Below are positions 23,286 through 33,920 of a stretch of 64,000 nt of DNA, piece by piece. Position 1 is the stretch's first letter, and each line of letters opens with the position of its first letter. The notes below the pieces were generated by a model that worked only from the letters and a program-made list of their open reading frames with translations, was not told where the DNA came from and searched no databases. Both the position numbers and the translations under genes were made by a program. Origin of the DNA: Acanthosepion lycidas (Eukaryota > Mollusca > Cephalopoda > Sepiida > Sepiidae); contig OZ010577.1 of NCBI GenBank assembly GCA_963932145.1, positions 19,096,686-19,160,685 on the forward strand, read 5' to 3'.

Positions 23286-24324
23286 AATTATTTTTCCTTA
23301 AATTGCATATTATAATTTAAATTTGCAATTTTATTTTAAAAGCCTGATAAAATTTTATTTCTAAACTTACAGATTCTGTAAACACCGGTATTTTAATTTT
23401 GTAATAAACTAATTTGTAAAAGGAGAAGAAAACAGTTATTATAGAATAATTGTACTTTGGAATAAATTTTTTTTGTGTACAGATTTAGCAGGAAATTAAA
23501 GAAAATTAATTATTTTCTTGCTTCAATACTTTCTTGCGACAATTACAAGTTGCATACCACTTGCAACTAATTACTTTAATATTGAAAGTTATCTTATGAA
23601 TTTACCAACTTAGACTTCCTATAACATTGAGGAGGAAAAACAATAATAGATTATCTTGGAACACATCTATTTTGGTTTCATAATTTGCATAGAACAAAAT
23701 GTGCTTTACTCTAAAATAGTCACGAGAAAACTGTGGCCCATGGGCCACATGCAGCCTACTTGGCTTTCTGAATAGCGTGCCTAATTTTATAAGGAAAATA
23801 ACATTTCTCAAAATTTGGTTTGTTCCGTTTCATTCCCACTTATTCACTCACACTGTCTTGCACATAACCACATACATAAACAATGATGAAGTGCAATGTT
23901 TCTTGAATTTTTAAACTTTCATTGAAGTTAACGTTTTCATCATTTTAAAACCATTGACACATAAATATCTCTTGCTTTAGAAACAGGAAATGTTCATAAT
24001 AATTTTTTTATCTGAAGAAGAAATATATTTTTTAAAGAAAGTTTTTTTCTTGTAATTTCAAGTGAATAAATTAGAAATTAAATATACGAAACATTGTGTG
24101 CTAAACACACTGTCAAACTTACACATATGTTCATCTGTAGTGAAAATGACTGAGTCTCAAAAAATTACCATGAATCTTTTTAGCAGTGTGTCTTGCCATA
24201 TAATGAGGAATAACTCTTGTGACCTACTGGTCAAAAAAGGTTTCTCTAAGGATTTTTTATTAATTATATTTTGTCATCATTTTAGTTGCTTTTCATTGCA
24301 GTAGTTAAATTTGATCTCCTCCTA
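23286..24324. other. No gene; possible hAT terminus at 23725
   Basis: AT-rich. AACTGTGGCCCATGGGCCAC then ATGCAGCC at 23731-23758 looks like the end of a hAT-type element, but no matching second end was found. Confidence 0.3.
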
Positions 24325-24425
24325 TCCATAAGAGTTCTTGTAACTCAATAAGTAGAGCAGCTGACATGGTTAACCAAGCCTTTTGAGGTAAAGGAACAAA
24401 ACTTTGAGTCTCCCTAAGAACTTCT
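24325..24425 (+). mobile_element. SINE head-like fragment
   Basis: AACTCAATAAGTAGAGCAGC (A-box region) and TTTGAGTCTCCC (B-box region) about 60 bp apart resemble a tRNA-derived head. It belongs to none of the better supported families here. Confidence 0.35.
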
Positions 24426-24470
24426 TTATTTTTAATCTGTGCTTTTTACTAATGGACAGATTGATAATCT

Positions 24471-24670
24471 GGATAGTCTATCTATATATAAAATTCTGAG
24501 ACTTTTGTTAGTCTGTCTGTTCATCCATCACACCCTCTAATAGCCATACATTGCACAATAAAAACCACATTTTGGGGAGAAGTACAAACAGGTATGGGGA
24601 TACAAAGTACAGTTTATTTTACTAGTGTGCATAAAAAGTGCAAAGTAGAGTTTTTGTATTTTTCCAAACA
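24471..24670 (+). repeat. Dispersed repeat W, copy 1
   Basis: TATATATAAAATTCTGAGAC then TTTTGTTAGTCTGTCTGTTC, CACACC, TCTAATAGCCATACATTG, and later GTACAGTTTATTTTACTAG. The same order appears on the reverse strand at 63270-63455. Possibly the end of a larger element; class unknown. Confidence 0.6.
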
Positions 24671-25029
24671 AATCAGATTATTCAAATTTCATCGATTGGT
24701 TTGTAAAACTGAATGAAATCTAGAATTTGTAAATCTTGACAAAAAATCTTAACAATAACAATACTAAATACTGTGCAGATCTCAACATGCATCAGCCTGT
24801 TGCAATAAAATTCTAGCTTCAACCAAAAGCAACTAGAATTAAACTGAAAGGTAATTACTTGTACTAATGGTCGACAATGCTTGTACAAATAATACAAACT
24901 GACTTAATTTTGGATACCTTTGTACATCCACTTCCAAGATCAAAAAAAAAAAAAGAATTAAAATCTCATAAAAATATTTTCTGACCAAACAGAAAAAATG
25001 CATGCAGCTCATACTGTAGTCACTCTAAC
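24671..25029. other. No gene seen
   Basis: AT-rich; nothing recognised. Confidence 0.4.
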
Positions 25030-25183
25030 AATATATAAACAACTTTTGGAAAGAATATTTTGCTACTCCCAATACACCTTTGAATTTCTGTGTCACTCTT
25101 CCCATCTTTTGTTAAAATCCTTCCCAGATATTGAAATTGTTGTATTTATTTGGATTTGGTAACTCCAATTTGTGGTTTGTATG

Positions 25184-25509
25184 TGTTATACCAAGGTGAA
25201 TAATACACAGAGATGAATGAGTGCTTAATATATTTATTCAGCACCAGTATCCGATGCTAATGGATACACACAAAAAACACAGAACAATAAGTTACAAAAC
25301 AGTTAACAAGACAACTTACAAGGAATAGAAGTGGGTCAAATGCTGTATAGCCAAACAAAGTAAGATCAGTCTGAATATTAATCATCTTAGTATCAACATA
25401 TTAAGCAACTTATTAAACAACAGTTGAAGTCCTTAATCATAGACTATTTAAGGCTATGAGCCAGGCCATCTGGTAGAGTGCTTGAAGGGGTGCTAGCTAC
25501 TCTACAACA
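25184..25509 (+). mobile_element. Solo LTR with 5-bp target-site duplication
   Basis: 326 bp starting TGTTATACC and ending TCTACAACA, so the ends are TG...CA with a short TGTT/AACA inverted repeat. The flanks are GTATG at 25179-25183 and again at 25510-25514. No internal retrovirus-like coding sequence is present. This is the standard result of LTR-LTR recombination. Strand is assigned arbitrarily. Confidence 0.85.
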
Positions 25510-25644
25510 GTATGCTGGGCTCTTCTTTTGCTAACATCTGTGCATTCTATCTTCTTGCAATTGATGTTTAGTTTTTACTTTTTGCTTTCCTTCACCACCT
25601 TCTCTAGAAGTTCTTGTTGTTTCCTTTCTATGTCTGTTATCAAC

Positions 25645-25826
25645 TGTTATAACTCACGCCTAGCAGTTATAATATTATATCTTGCTTAGGTTACTCATTG
25701 TGATGTCATTAGAATTCTCTCTGACTGACTCCAATGGACTTCTTCTAACTCACTTTGTGTTCTTTATTTAAGGTGTCTTGCATGGTTCAATTGTGTTACC
25801 AGGGATGCCTTATTTACTCTACAACA
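25645..25826 (+). mobile_element. LTR-like unit, shorter relative
   Basis: Starts TGTTATAACTC and ends TTTACTCTACAACA, like the solo LTR 140 bp upstream. It inserts at another point of the same LINE-C copy. The flanks TCAAC and CTGCG do not match, so no target-site duplication can be claimed. Confidence 0.5.
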
Positions 25827-26119
25827 CTGCGATCTGCATATCTTATGTTGTTAAATTTGTGGTAGCCAATAAAGAATCCTGGTAAGACTTCTAATTCTTT
25901 CAGAATCTCCACATGAGAAGACACATCCTTGCCTTGTGCCTCTTTCTATTTTTTATATTTACTGAATCCATTTTCTATCCAGATGCAGGTGGCTTTCTGC
26001 CAGTCTAAGTTCTGGATTAATCTAATATCCTTTCTAAATATGTCATGGTTACCTGGCAGTAATATTATTAAGTGTAGACTTTCATATGGATGTTATGTAG
26101 GGTGAACAAAATTATTATC

Positions 26120-26490
26120 TGTATACAACCATTTTGTCAAATCATTGTTAAAAATGGCTTTAAAAGAATTAATCCTATAAATATTAAATATTAAATCAGA
26201 CTGGTGTTACAAAATCATTAAATATTAAATCAGACTGGTGTTACAAAATCATACAGAGCTATAATAAATAATAAAAACCACATCAACTGAAAACTTTCAA
26301 TAGCAGCAACAACAGAAATGGGTAGGACATGTAACTAGAAGAGAAAATAATATAATCAAGCTGTCAACTTTCCACACTGCCAAAAACAAAACGTTTGGAA
26401 GGAAACTCCCATCAATATTTAAGAAAGAGCTATAACATTTAGTGGAATTGAAAAATTTAATTTCCTGAAAAGACTTTATAAATTCTAACC
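26120..26490 (+). mobile_element. LINE-D C-terminal fragment
   Basis: GGGTAGGACATGTAACTAGA then AGAGAAAATAATATAATCAA corresponds to the block at 22.23 kb. The reading includes EMGRTCN, ERAIT, SGIEKFNFLK and RLYKF. A 34-bp direct duplication (TCAGACTGGTGTTACAAAAT twice, 26185-26252) lies inside. Confidence 0.6.
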
Positions 26491-26519
26491 AGCAGTAACA
26501 CTTTTCACTTAATGAATGC

Positions 26520-26890
26520 TGACTGTTTCCTGTGAAACAATTTCACTATTATTATTTGCATCAGTCAATTAAATGCCATACATGACACACACTTGGATGA
26601 TCATGTCTCTTTCGATTCATAAGTGCCTAGACAAGATTTCCCACAGTAGGTTGATGTTGCTTTCTGCAGCGAACTGGTTGGCAACCAAGGCAAGTATCCG
26701 ATATGTCCTGCTATTCAATGCATAACTTGGGGAGAAAAGATGGATTCATACCTTTCTCAAAGTTATTTGCACATGAGTGAATATAAAGAACCTGACTGGA
26801 ATTCAAACTGGGGTTTTTGACAACTCATTTCAGTAATGTTATCCATTACATGACATTACACATCCATAGCAAAAAAGCTACAGTTGGGAG
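26520..26890 (-). mobile_element. SINE-c copy
   Basis: On the reverse strand the right-hand end reads as a tRNA-like head: GTCATGTAATGGATAACATT (A-box region) and CAGTTTGAATTCCAG (B-box) about 35 bp later. The body follows towards 26520. A partial second copy is at 39.64-39.79 kb. Loss of fit to a tRNA fold and a long tail rule out a tRNA gene. Confidence 0.6.
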
Positions 26891-27205
26891 GACACCCTGT
26901 GTGATTTAAGTACAGCTGCTCTTTTATTAATAAACAGAATAGATTCTTTGGACTTGTTTTTAAGCTCAAATTTATGGAAGTATGTAATTATAAAGATCTT
27001 TATACTGAAACTGTACTATTTTGACAGTACTGGTGTTGCTTAAAGAAAATTCAAACATAAAAAAACATATTTGTTCTTAGAGGTTATTCCAACACTTCTG
27101 GATGGCATAAAAAAATATTTTATAAATATTTGTACATTTCTCATCAATAAATCTTGCTGATTTATTTGTTTTTAACACTGACTCTCGAGACAAGAGGGAA
27201 ATCTA

Positions 27206-27610
27206 GAATTATTTCAGCCACAAGACAAACCAACAAAGTAGCTCTTTTCCATTCTTTCTTCATGTTTTCTCCTTTCCTATTTCTTTCTTTCTCTCTTTCG
27301 TTTTACTTGCTATTTATCTCTTATTCTCTTCTTTTCACTTTAATTCCCTGCTCCATTTTCATCTTGTTTTCCAATCATATCCAACCCAACTGAACTATTT
27401 CAGCCACAAGGCAAGTCAGTAAGGTAGCTATTCTTCCTTTTTTCTTCATGTTTTCTTCATGTTTTCTTCTTTACTATTTCTTTCTCTCTCTCTCTCTCTC
27501 TCTCTCATTTTACTTCCTTTTTACCTCTTATTGCTGTCTTTTTCATTTCATCTCCCTACTCAATTTCCAGCCTGTTTTCCAGCCTTATCCAACCCAGCTA
27601 GAGCCTGGCT
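27206..27610 (+). repeat. Pyrimidine-rich tandem duplication, about 190-bp unit
   Basis: ATTTCAGCCACAAG-ACAA...GTAGCT, a C/T-rich block, TTTTACTT, CTCTTATT, then TGTTTTCCA and TATCCAACCCA occur twice (27211-27397 and 27398-27600). The second unit carries a (CT)n expansion. Overlapping Leu/Ser-rich ORFs are composition artefacts. Confidence 0.75.
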
Positions 27611-28160
27611 TTCTGAAGCAAGAAATGCCAATGTGTTATCATTCTCTCTGTTCCTTTATCCTTCTCTGAACTTTTGTGTTTGAGCCTACAAATGAGAGTC
27701 ACCTTTAACTAATGTTTACAATCCATTCATATCTTATTGACTCAGGCCATTGCTTATTTCACTTGATCAGATGATCAACTAATGTGCTAATCACATTTCT
27801 GTGGTTGCACACTGTTTGATCTCACATTCTGACTTCTGACTTGTACAACAATCTTATCTTCCACTTGATCTCATTGCATTTGAAAGGGATTTGATAGGAT
27901 CAACTGCAAGATGATGACCACTTCTGTCAAGATGGAGAAAAGTTTTCCCTGAGATAACTGTTCTATCTGATAACAGACTATGAACATCGACTTTCTTTAG
28001 AAAGTTAACTTTTTTCTTAAAACTTCTTCACTATTGAATTCTATGAAGACCAAACTCCTCTTCAAGTGTCAAGACAAAAAAATATAACACTTTAAAACAA
28101 TGTTTGTTGTTGCTATCAATATAATTTACCTCCAATGAATTTAAACTTTGAATTTTGTCT
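27611..28160. other. No gene seen
   Basis: Higher sequence complexity than the surroundings but no recognisable element or coding signature. Confidence 0.35.
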
Positions 28161-28533
28161 TCACACTCCTTCAATCATTTGAACAGGAGTAGAGGTTTAT
28201 CCCTTGTTTCCTGTTCAGGATTGGGTTTCTGGTTTCTTCTAAAGCCTACTTCAACTCTATACTTCTAACGTCTCTGCCTGAACTCTGAATTGTTTTTCAC
28301 TAATCAATTATTAATTTCTCCTCCCCCAATAGGAGTAGATAGGTTCCTCTATCATCCAGTTCATGCTAATCGCCAATTTTTTCAACAGAAGTAGAGGTTT
28401 ATCCCTTGTTTCCTGTTCAGGATTGGGTTTCTGGTTTCTGCTAAAGTCTTATTCTCTTTTGCTCCCAGTAGCTCCTTGCATCTTAGTGGCATTATTGCCT
28501 TCCTTGCGATGAATTCATTTTTTTTAAAAAAAG
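28161..28533 (+). mobile_element. SINE-b, one partial and one longer copy
   Basis: The block GAACAGGAGTAGAGGTTTAT then CCCTTGTTTCCTGTTCAGGA and TTGGGTTTCTGGTTTCT appears at 28180-28242 and again at 28383-28440 (with CAACAGAAG). Only the second continues into the tail (CATCTTAGTGGCATTATTGC, CTTCCTTGCGATGAATTCAT). The LINE-B-like tail is the reason for pairing these families. Confidence 0.7.
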
Positions 28534-28974
28534 TATGCATGAATAACAGTGAATAGAAAAATAAGGAAACTTTGTACAAAAGATTAAAAAATTAACAAAA
28601 ACACTCGGTAACATAAATCAGAATTGGACATGTAATGTTTTGTTGGCAGTTGCTACACTATCAAATATTAGTTTGAATGTCTGATCAAGTATGCCCTTGC
28701 TTGGTGTATACATGCTGATGAGGCCAATATGAAACCAGGAGGATACCTTCCAGAAATTAAAATGATACTATATTGTAGCTGTAATATGGCCACCAAAACA
28801 AGCATTATAAAGACACCCTAAAGAAGACCCCCACTCTGAGTAACATCAGTGTCCCCCACCTGAGCACCACAAAAGCTTCCAACTACTGGGTTTGGTGCGT
28901 CACTATCCACTAAGCTGCAAGCAATTTTGAAGCAAGTCACCACACCAAAAAGATAACTTTGTTTTTTACTATTG
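28534..28974. other. No gene; possible SINE head remnant
   Basis: On the reverse strand near 28870-28950, AGCTTAGTGGATAGTGACGC resembles an A-box region, but no B-box is preserved. Confidence 0.3.
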
Positions 28975-29400
28975 TTCACTTATTACAAAGCCCAAAACCA
29001 CTCAAGGTAGAGGTTACTTAATGAGAATGCTGTAAGCACATAAAGGGTGGAGGAAAATATGCACATTATAAGGATATGTAGGATAGATATCATTTGACTC
29101 TAGACATGAAGAAGTTAAGATTATAGCAGTTGGGAAAGAATCCTCTTCCACAGTGACATTTCTTAGGAAGAACTGTTTGTGTAAAACTTCCTCCTTACTA
29201 AAGGAATATAAAGGGTATGTGGCTGACTTAACAGCATGTATATGGTATGGCAGGTCCTAGCTGTGAAGTTCTGAACTGGTGGAGCTAAGCAATGTTGCTC
29301 ATCTGAACATTCACCATAGAAGTAACAATAGAGTAGCAACTAGCTTCTGATATTTCATCTATATGGTAGGGATATAAAACAGCACCTAAACAGAGCCCCC
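28975..29400 (-). mobile_element. LINE-A 3' end fragment
   Basis: On the reverse strand: SEASCYSIVTSMVNVQMSN, then the TARTCHTIYM-like, HTLYIPLVRRKF-like and LWK segments of the LINE-A C-terminus, spread over frames. The UTR block ends with CTCTACCTTGAGTGGTTTTG (complement near 28995-29015). Dead copy. Confidence 0.7.
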
Positions 29401-29649
29401 TATAGACCATTATTCTTCTGAAGTCACAGTTGAATGTCCTTCCAATCTGGAACAATATGAAGTCATGGTAGAATGACATATAAAGTTTTCATGAAAATCA
29501 GGAAAAGAATGGAGAAAATAAAATACAAATAAAGTATATGACAAGCAGTATATATTTAGGAAAGGTTTTCCGAAGATGTGGAAATCTCTGAACTCACTGC
29601 AACATATTTGCATTTCACACAAACAGGTTGACTGTGTGTTGTAGCATAC

Positions 29650-29790
29650 CAACAGATGATAATGGGTATGTCCCCATTCATATAAATACAGCAGTAAATA
29701 CTGTATGGTGGTCTGCAATTTGAGATTCATTGTAGAATTCACTTGATTCATTTCTAGCAGTTGACTACTTCTACATGCCACTGGTGAATC
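29650..29790 (+). repeat. Dispersed repeat R2, copy 1
   Basis: GATGATAATGGGTATGT, TATAAATACAG, TACTGTATG, AATTGAGATTC-like and TTGATTC-TTCTAGC blocks occur in the same order and spacing as at 45885-46030. Class unknown. Confidence 0.6.
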
Positions 29791-30109
29791 TTATATGTGT
29801 TGTTCATGTCCTAAGTATTATCATTCATTACCAGCCTTTGTTTGATTATTCTATTCAGTAACCTTCTCTAAGTTACAACACTATGCAAATGAGAAAAATG
29901 ATCAAGAATAAAAATTAAATTATTTCTTTATGAAGATTTTTAAAGAACTTAAAGTAATTTCTGAATGCAATGATTTCCAGCCTCACTTGCTGACAATGGA
30001 TCAAAATTGAACATCAAAGTATCTCTTGTGTGTTCCTTTCTATTTGTGGACACTCTTACATTTAAGATTTTTGCTAATGGTAATATTAGCCATCTCCTTA
30101 CAGGAAAAC

Positions 30110-30555
30110 ATTCAGCATTCATTGACCAAGCAGCTAGTACTGCTTTTGGTTTCTGACCATGTGACCTAGGTTCGAATCTCACCATGGTTGACTTGTCAGG
30201 AAGGTGGCTTCCTGATGTTATTGACCCATAGGGGTAATCCCAGCATGCAGCACCTTTGGAAAGTGCCCAAAAACTATACCATGGGTTGACCCAAGCCCTG
30301 TAAGTGAAATTGGGTAGACAGAATTATTTGAGAGCTGTTGATGGTTGCACTACCACAAAGTCACAAGTCATTATGACCGAGGATTTCAACATATTGACTT
30401 TGTTCAAACTATTGGTCATGCCAGATAATGCACTCACTCTCAGAGACTGTAACTAAGGTCCGCTCAGGACATTTGCAGTACAAACAATAGGGATTGGCTA
30501 GCCGTCCTAGTAGATGGGCATTCTCAGATATGAGTGGCTAGTCATTATTTATATT
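30110..30555 (+). mobile_element. SINE-a, most complete copy
   Basis: The head has TTGACCAAGCAGCTAGTACT followed by GACCTAGGTTCGAATCTCAC (B-box GGTTCGAATCTC at 30169-30180). The body has GCAGCACCTTTGGAAAGTGC, GGGTTGACCCAAGCCCTGTA and AAATTGGGTAGACAGAA, close to the octopus SINE pattern I know (CACCTTGGGCAAGTG...GGCCGACCAAAGCC...TGGTAGACGGAA). The 3' part has TTGGCTAGCCGTCCTAGTAG. A tRNA gene is excluded because the head does not fold cleanly and continues into the body. Confidence 0.75.
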
Positions 30556-30598
30556 ATTGCTTTCATTTGTAATTTATATCTGTCTCTTGAAACAATTA

Positions 30599-30930
30599 TT
30601 CCAGAAAATTAGGCTTCTCAAAGCCATTAACTGTTATTGCTCTTTCCAGTATTGGAAGGGTTTTCTTTCCTAACCTTTTGTTTGAAGTAATGGAGAATAT
30701 CAATATCTTGATTATACCATTATTTTCTCTTTTGAGTCACATATGATATCAATGTTGCTGATACTTGTAGTCCTCAAGTGATGAGGTTTCTATTATTTGG
30801 TACCAGTTCTTTGTGATTCTATAGCATCAGTCCACAATGTTCAAAGAGGGATGATCTTTGCCAATGTCCTCAGGCTTCATTCATTCAAAGCTATTTTTAA
30901 CCATTGATATTAGAAAGCAGTTGTATACAG
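30599..30930 (-). mobile_element. LINE-D C-terminal fragment
   Basis: Reverse-strand copy of the block at 22.2 kb and 26.1 kb: CTCTTTCCAGTATTGGAAGG, TTTTCTTTCCTAACCTTTTG and TTATACCATTATTTTCTCTT complement the 'GRK-P-ILERAIT' and 'RRENN-IIKIL' regions. It begins about 45 bp after SINE-a. Confidence 0.6.
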
Positions 30931-32221
30931 CTGACAGTTTAGATATTTCTAAATAGCACTATTTGTGTCTTTTTTTTTTTACAATGTTAATTGTGCTCAT
31001 ACATGTTGTTAAATAGCTCAAATGTATATTTACTACCAAGCACAAGTATTGAAATGATAGCCTTCAGCTAACGTAAACTTGTGCTTTTACAGTTGACTTG
31101 TTCCACTTGCAGTTGAAATGGGTTCTGCTCATTGTTATGGGTTTTTTCCACTGGGGGATGTAAATATATTTGTTTGATGAAGTTAGATCAACAATACAAA
31201 CTTGCGATAAAGCCTAATCCAATCAGCCCTTAAAATCTGTTCTTGGACATAGTCTGTTCCCTGTTTTGTTTCCTGAGTAACATGGTATTAAAACAATTTG
31301 ATTTTATTTGGATTATCGTACTGTCTTAATATCTACTGGCCATAATTTAACTTAGGATCTCGTGTGCTCCATATTGTGAATTGCAATGACCAGCTTATCT
31401 GATATTCTTACAATATGACCTGCAAATTGCCATTTAAAATTGTTAATCTTTGATAACCTGTTTGTTCTCTAATGGGCTGTTTTGTGATCATTTGACCTCA
31501 TACTTAACAGGATTCTTTCCTTTTCACAATGTATGTTTCTTAGCCAAATTCTTGTATAATTTCCCTGTTTCAATTCCATATCTGACATTTTGTAAGACAC
31601 AACTGTCTGCTGAACTTTCAGCTGTGGGTTTGGATGCATGTTTCTTGGTGGAAATGGTTGATTTTTAGCAGCATCTCAACCTCTATCTATTGGTTATTTA
31701 ATGCCAAAATCTAAATATTTTGAACACAATTTTATATCTTCAACTAAATATATTTTGAATGCAATTGTATACTTGCAACTACAGATAAAATATATTGTTG
31801 ATAATTCTAATATAAATATTATATAAAAATGTATTGCTGGTATTTTTTTCTAAAAAATGTATTTTTATACCTTCATAGTGTTTTGTTTGGTGGTTCACTA
31901 TTTGACCATACCTGGGACCCTAAAAGGTGCTGCCACACTGGGTCATGTTGTATCTGGGAATGACAGCAATTAAGAGATGGTTTCATGCTCATCAAAACCT
32001 CCAATCTTTCAATCAGAGGCCTTGCTGCCCTGATGTAGTTCTTGGTGGAAATGGATAGACTTGTAAAGACAGTTCTTTTGAAGTTACTGTTGCTGATGAA
32101 TGTAAGCGCATCAACTGAATTTTTCATTACTGACTCCATTTATATTTTTTTCATAAGAGGCTCTGGACTTATGATTTTCAACACTTAAACAGAACAATTC
32201 AGATCATCCATTAATTTTCTT
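30931..32221. other. No gene seen
   Basis: No supported feature. A minus-strand ORF of 88 codons at 31873-32139 has no motif I recognise. Confidence 0.35.
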
Positions 32222-32234
32222 GTAAAATTGTTAT

Positions 32235-32846
32235 CTGTCTATATTTCTGAGGTATTATGATTACTTACATTATTTACATTATTCAGACTGTTATAAACTG
32301 TTATCCTTATCTTCAGGAATCAGCACATATCCTAGGCCACAATGTCTTCCTGCGCTGACCAAGAATAGAAATGAATACAATATGAGAACCTGTAATAAGG
32401 AGTGCTAAAGAAAAGTCATGAATAACAACAAAAAATTGCAATATAATCTCTTATAAAAAAAAGAATTAATAATAACAAAAAGAAATTGCAATAAGAGCAA
32501 TGGTTAAAAATGGTTGCTGAGACATTAGGTTTATAAGTCCCAAAAATTCATACACAGATGTCCTCAAGGACACATGGCCCAGTGGATAAAGAAATTGGTT
32601 AGATCGAGTGATTAGACCCAAAGAGTTGTGAACCAAAACTTGACAAGTAGAGTTAAAGGGAAATAACTGAGACATCCGGAAGAGGCATGGCACATGGAAT
32701 TAGAACAGTCTACCCCAGTGAACAAAATAAAGGGTTCTGTTTGAAATTCCAATCACCTGAAGAAAGCTTGAGCATACAACAGCTGAAACGTTGTGAATAT
32801 GGCAGTGAAGATGAGGATAACAGTCCAAATAATGTAAATAATGCAA
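32235..32846 (+). mobile_element. HP hairpin element, copy 4 (with 13-bp TSD)
   Basis: 612 bp from the outer motif (CTGTCTATATTTCTGAGGTA) to the sense tail end AATAATGTAAATAATGCAA. The perfect duplication GTAAAATTGTTAT is present at 32222-32234 and 32847-32859. The left arm is short (to about 32310). About 210 bp not seen in other copies follow (32310-32520), then the 5' flank TTAGGTTTATAAGTCCCAAA, the head (TGGCCCAGTGGATAAAG at 32575) with its B-box lost, the body, and the best hammerhead motif in the window. Confidence 0.85.
32753..32796 (+). ncRNA. Hammerhead ribozyme-like motif, best preserved
   Basis: TCAC (32753-32756) and GTGA (32793-32796) pair as stem I. The core CTGAAGA spans 32757-32763. 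Stem II is AGCT (32765-32768) with AGCT (32781-32784), closing a 12-nt loop. GAAACGTT spans 32785-32792; ACGT would be a very short self-complementary stem III. In small hammerheads of Penelope-like elements, such short stem III forms are known to cleave as dimers. Stem II reads GGCC/GGTT in two other copies and AGCT/AGCT here, so paired bases changed together. Activity is untested. Confidence 0.65.
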
Positions 32847-32859
32847 GTAAAATTGTTAT

Positions 32860-33920
32860 CATTATTCTGTTAATACATGTTGAATGGTAAAATTTCAAAT
32901 GGTAAAGATTTTTACCAAATTTTGTCAGGAGGTTAATGGATAATTTAAAGTAGGTATGTCCCAGGTAACGCTAAAAAAGTGGTATACCCTAGAGAAAAAA
33001 GGTCCCCAAATTGATAAAAAAAATTGTAACGTGTAAATGTTTATGTTAAAATTAAAGAGGGAAGAAAGGAACCTCCAAATGAATATGAACTTTTTCTTCC
33101 CTACAATGTCACTTCTATTTCCTGAGAATTTTTCTGGGCTCTTTCTGTTCAGCAGAAACACTTGTTTTAGGAAATGAGAAGAAATCTCATTCAAACAAGA
33201 AATAAAGTAAAAAGAAACACAATTACCAATCTTGAAAAGGCATACATATACATCCATTCAAAACGAGTTGTTTTCCACCTCAAATTCTCATCAACTAACT
33301 AGTAGCAGTCAAAACAACAAAACAGACAGACAACTAAAATTTCCTGTCTCCACTTTGACGCAAAATATATTGCTACTTACCACCTAACTTTCATTCATGT
33401 TTGTTACAAATATCTTTTAACAAAAAAAAAAAAAAGAAATAGATACATTGATGCAATTACAAATATTTTTTATTGAAGTCATTCCATTAGGTTTCAAATG
33501 CCAACTTTCAGTTTTTCTTTATTCTTGTTTCATAACAAATTTCAGTAGTTTTGTTTCTTTGAAAAGTTGATGGCTACTCGGTGTAAAATAACCAGCCATT
33601 GTTCAATAACATGAACAGTTTAGCTAATTCATAACAATTACATTGATGAAATGATGGAAACATAAAAAGTAAGTTAAAATATAAGATAGCACACAGATAC
33701 TTGTAAAATCCAATTGCCTAATGGCTTGGGAATCAATATACGATGACAGAAAATTAAATTGCAACATCTTGAATGCGTGTTTCATTTTACCCATGGAGCT
33801 ATAGCCGTGTATACAGTAAATGATGAAATACACTTTTTGTATGATAGTCCGAATAATGTAAATAGTGTTATTTTATACTATATTCAAAAGTTTTACCAAT
33901 TTTACTAAAAAAATTTTTTA
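32860..33920. other. No gene; small HP tail fragment
   Basis: AT-rich. Only AGTCCGAATAATGTAAATAG at 33847-33866 is recognised, the last bases of an HP tail. Otherwise nothing supported. Confidence 0.4.

Larger units (their letters stand above)
25030..26065 (-). mobile_element. LINE-C RT fragment with two LTR-like insertions
   Basis: Parallel to the copy at 12.3-13.0 kb: TTTTGGAAAGAATATTTTGC, then CACTCTTCCCATCTTTTGTT, TGCATTCTATCTTCTTGCAA, ATCTGCATATCTTATGTTGT and ACTGAATCCATTTTCTATCC occur in the same order. Two foreign blocks (25184-25509 and 25645-25826) interrupt it. Reading across the first block, with one 5-bp copy removed, restores LINE-C collinearity. Dead copy. Confidence 0.75.

Noticed and set aside
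25184-25509. Idea that a complete LTR retrotransposon is present
   Set aside because: There is no gag or pol sequence, primer-binding site or second LTR in direct order; the TSD fits a solo LTR.
27154-27683. Overlapping Leu/Ser/Phe-rich ORFs resembling membrane proteins
   Set aside because: They come from a pyrimidine-rich tandem duplication with (CT)n; the apparent hydrophobicity is compositional.
30110-30185. Possible tRNA gene
   Set aside because: A/B-box-like signals are present, but no clean cloverleaf forms and the sequence continues into a SINE body. The same reasoning applies to 4476-4552, 34887-34960, 41452-41525 and 43950-44020.
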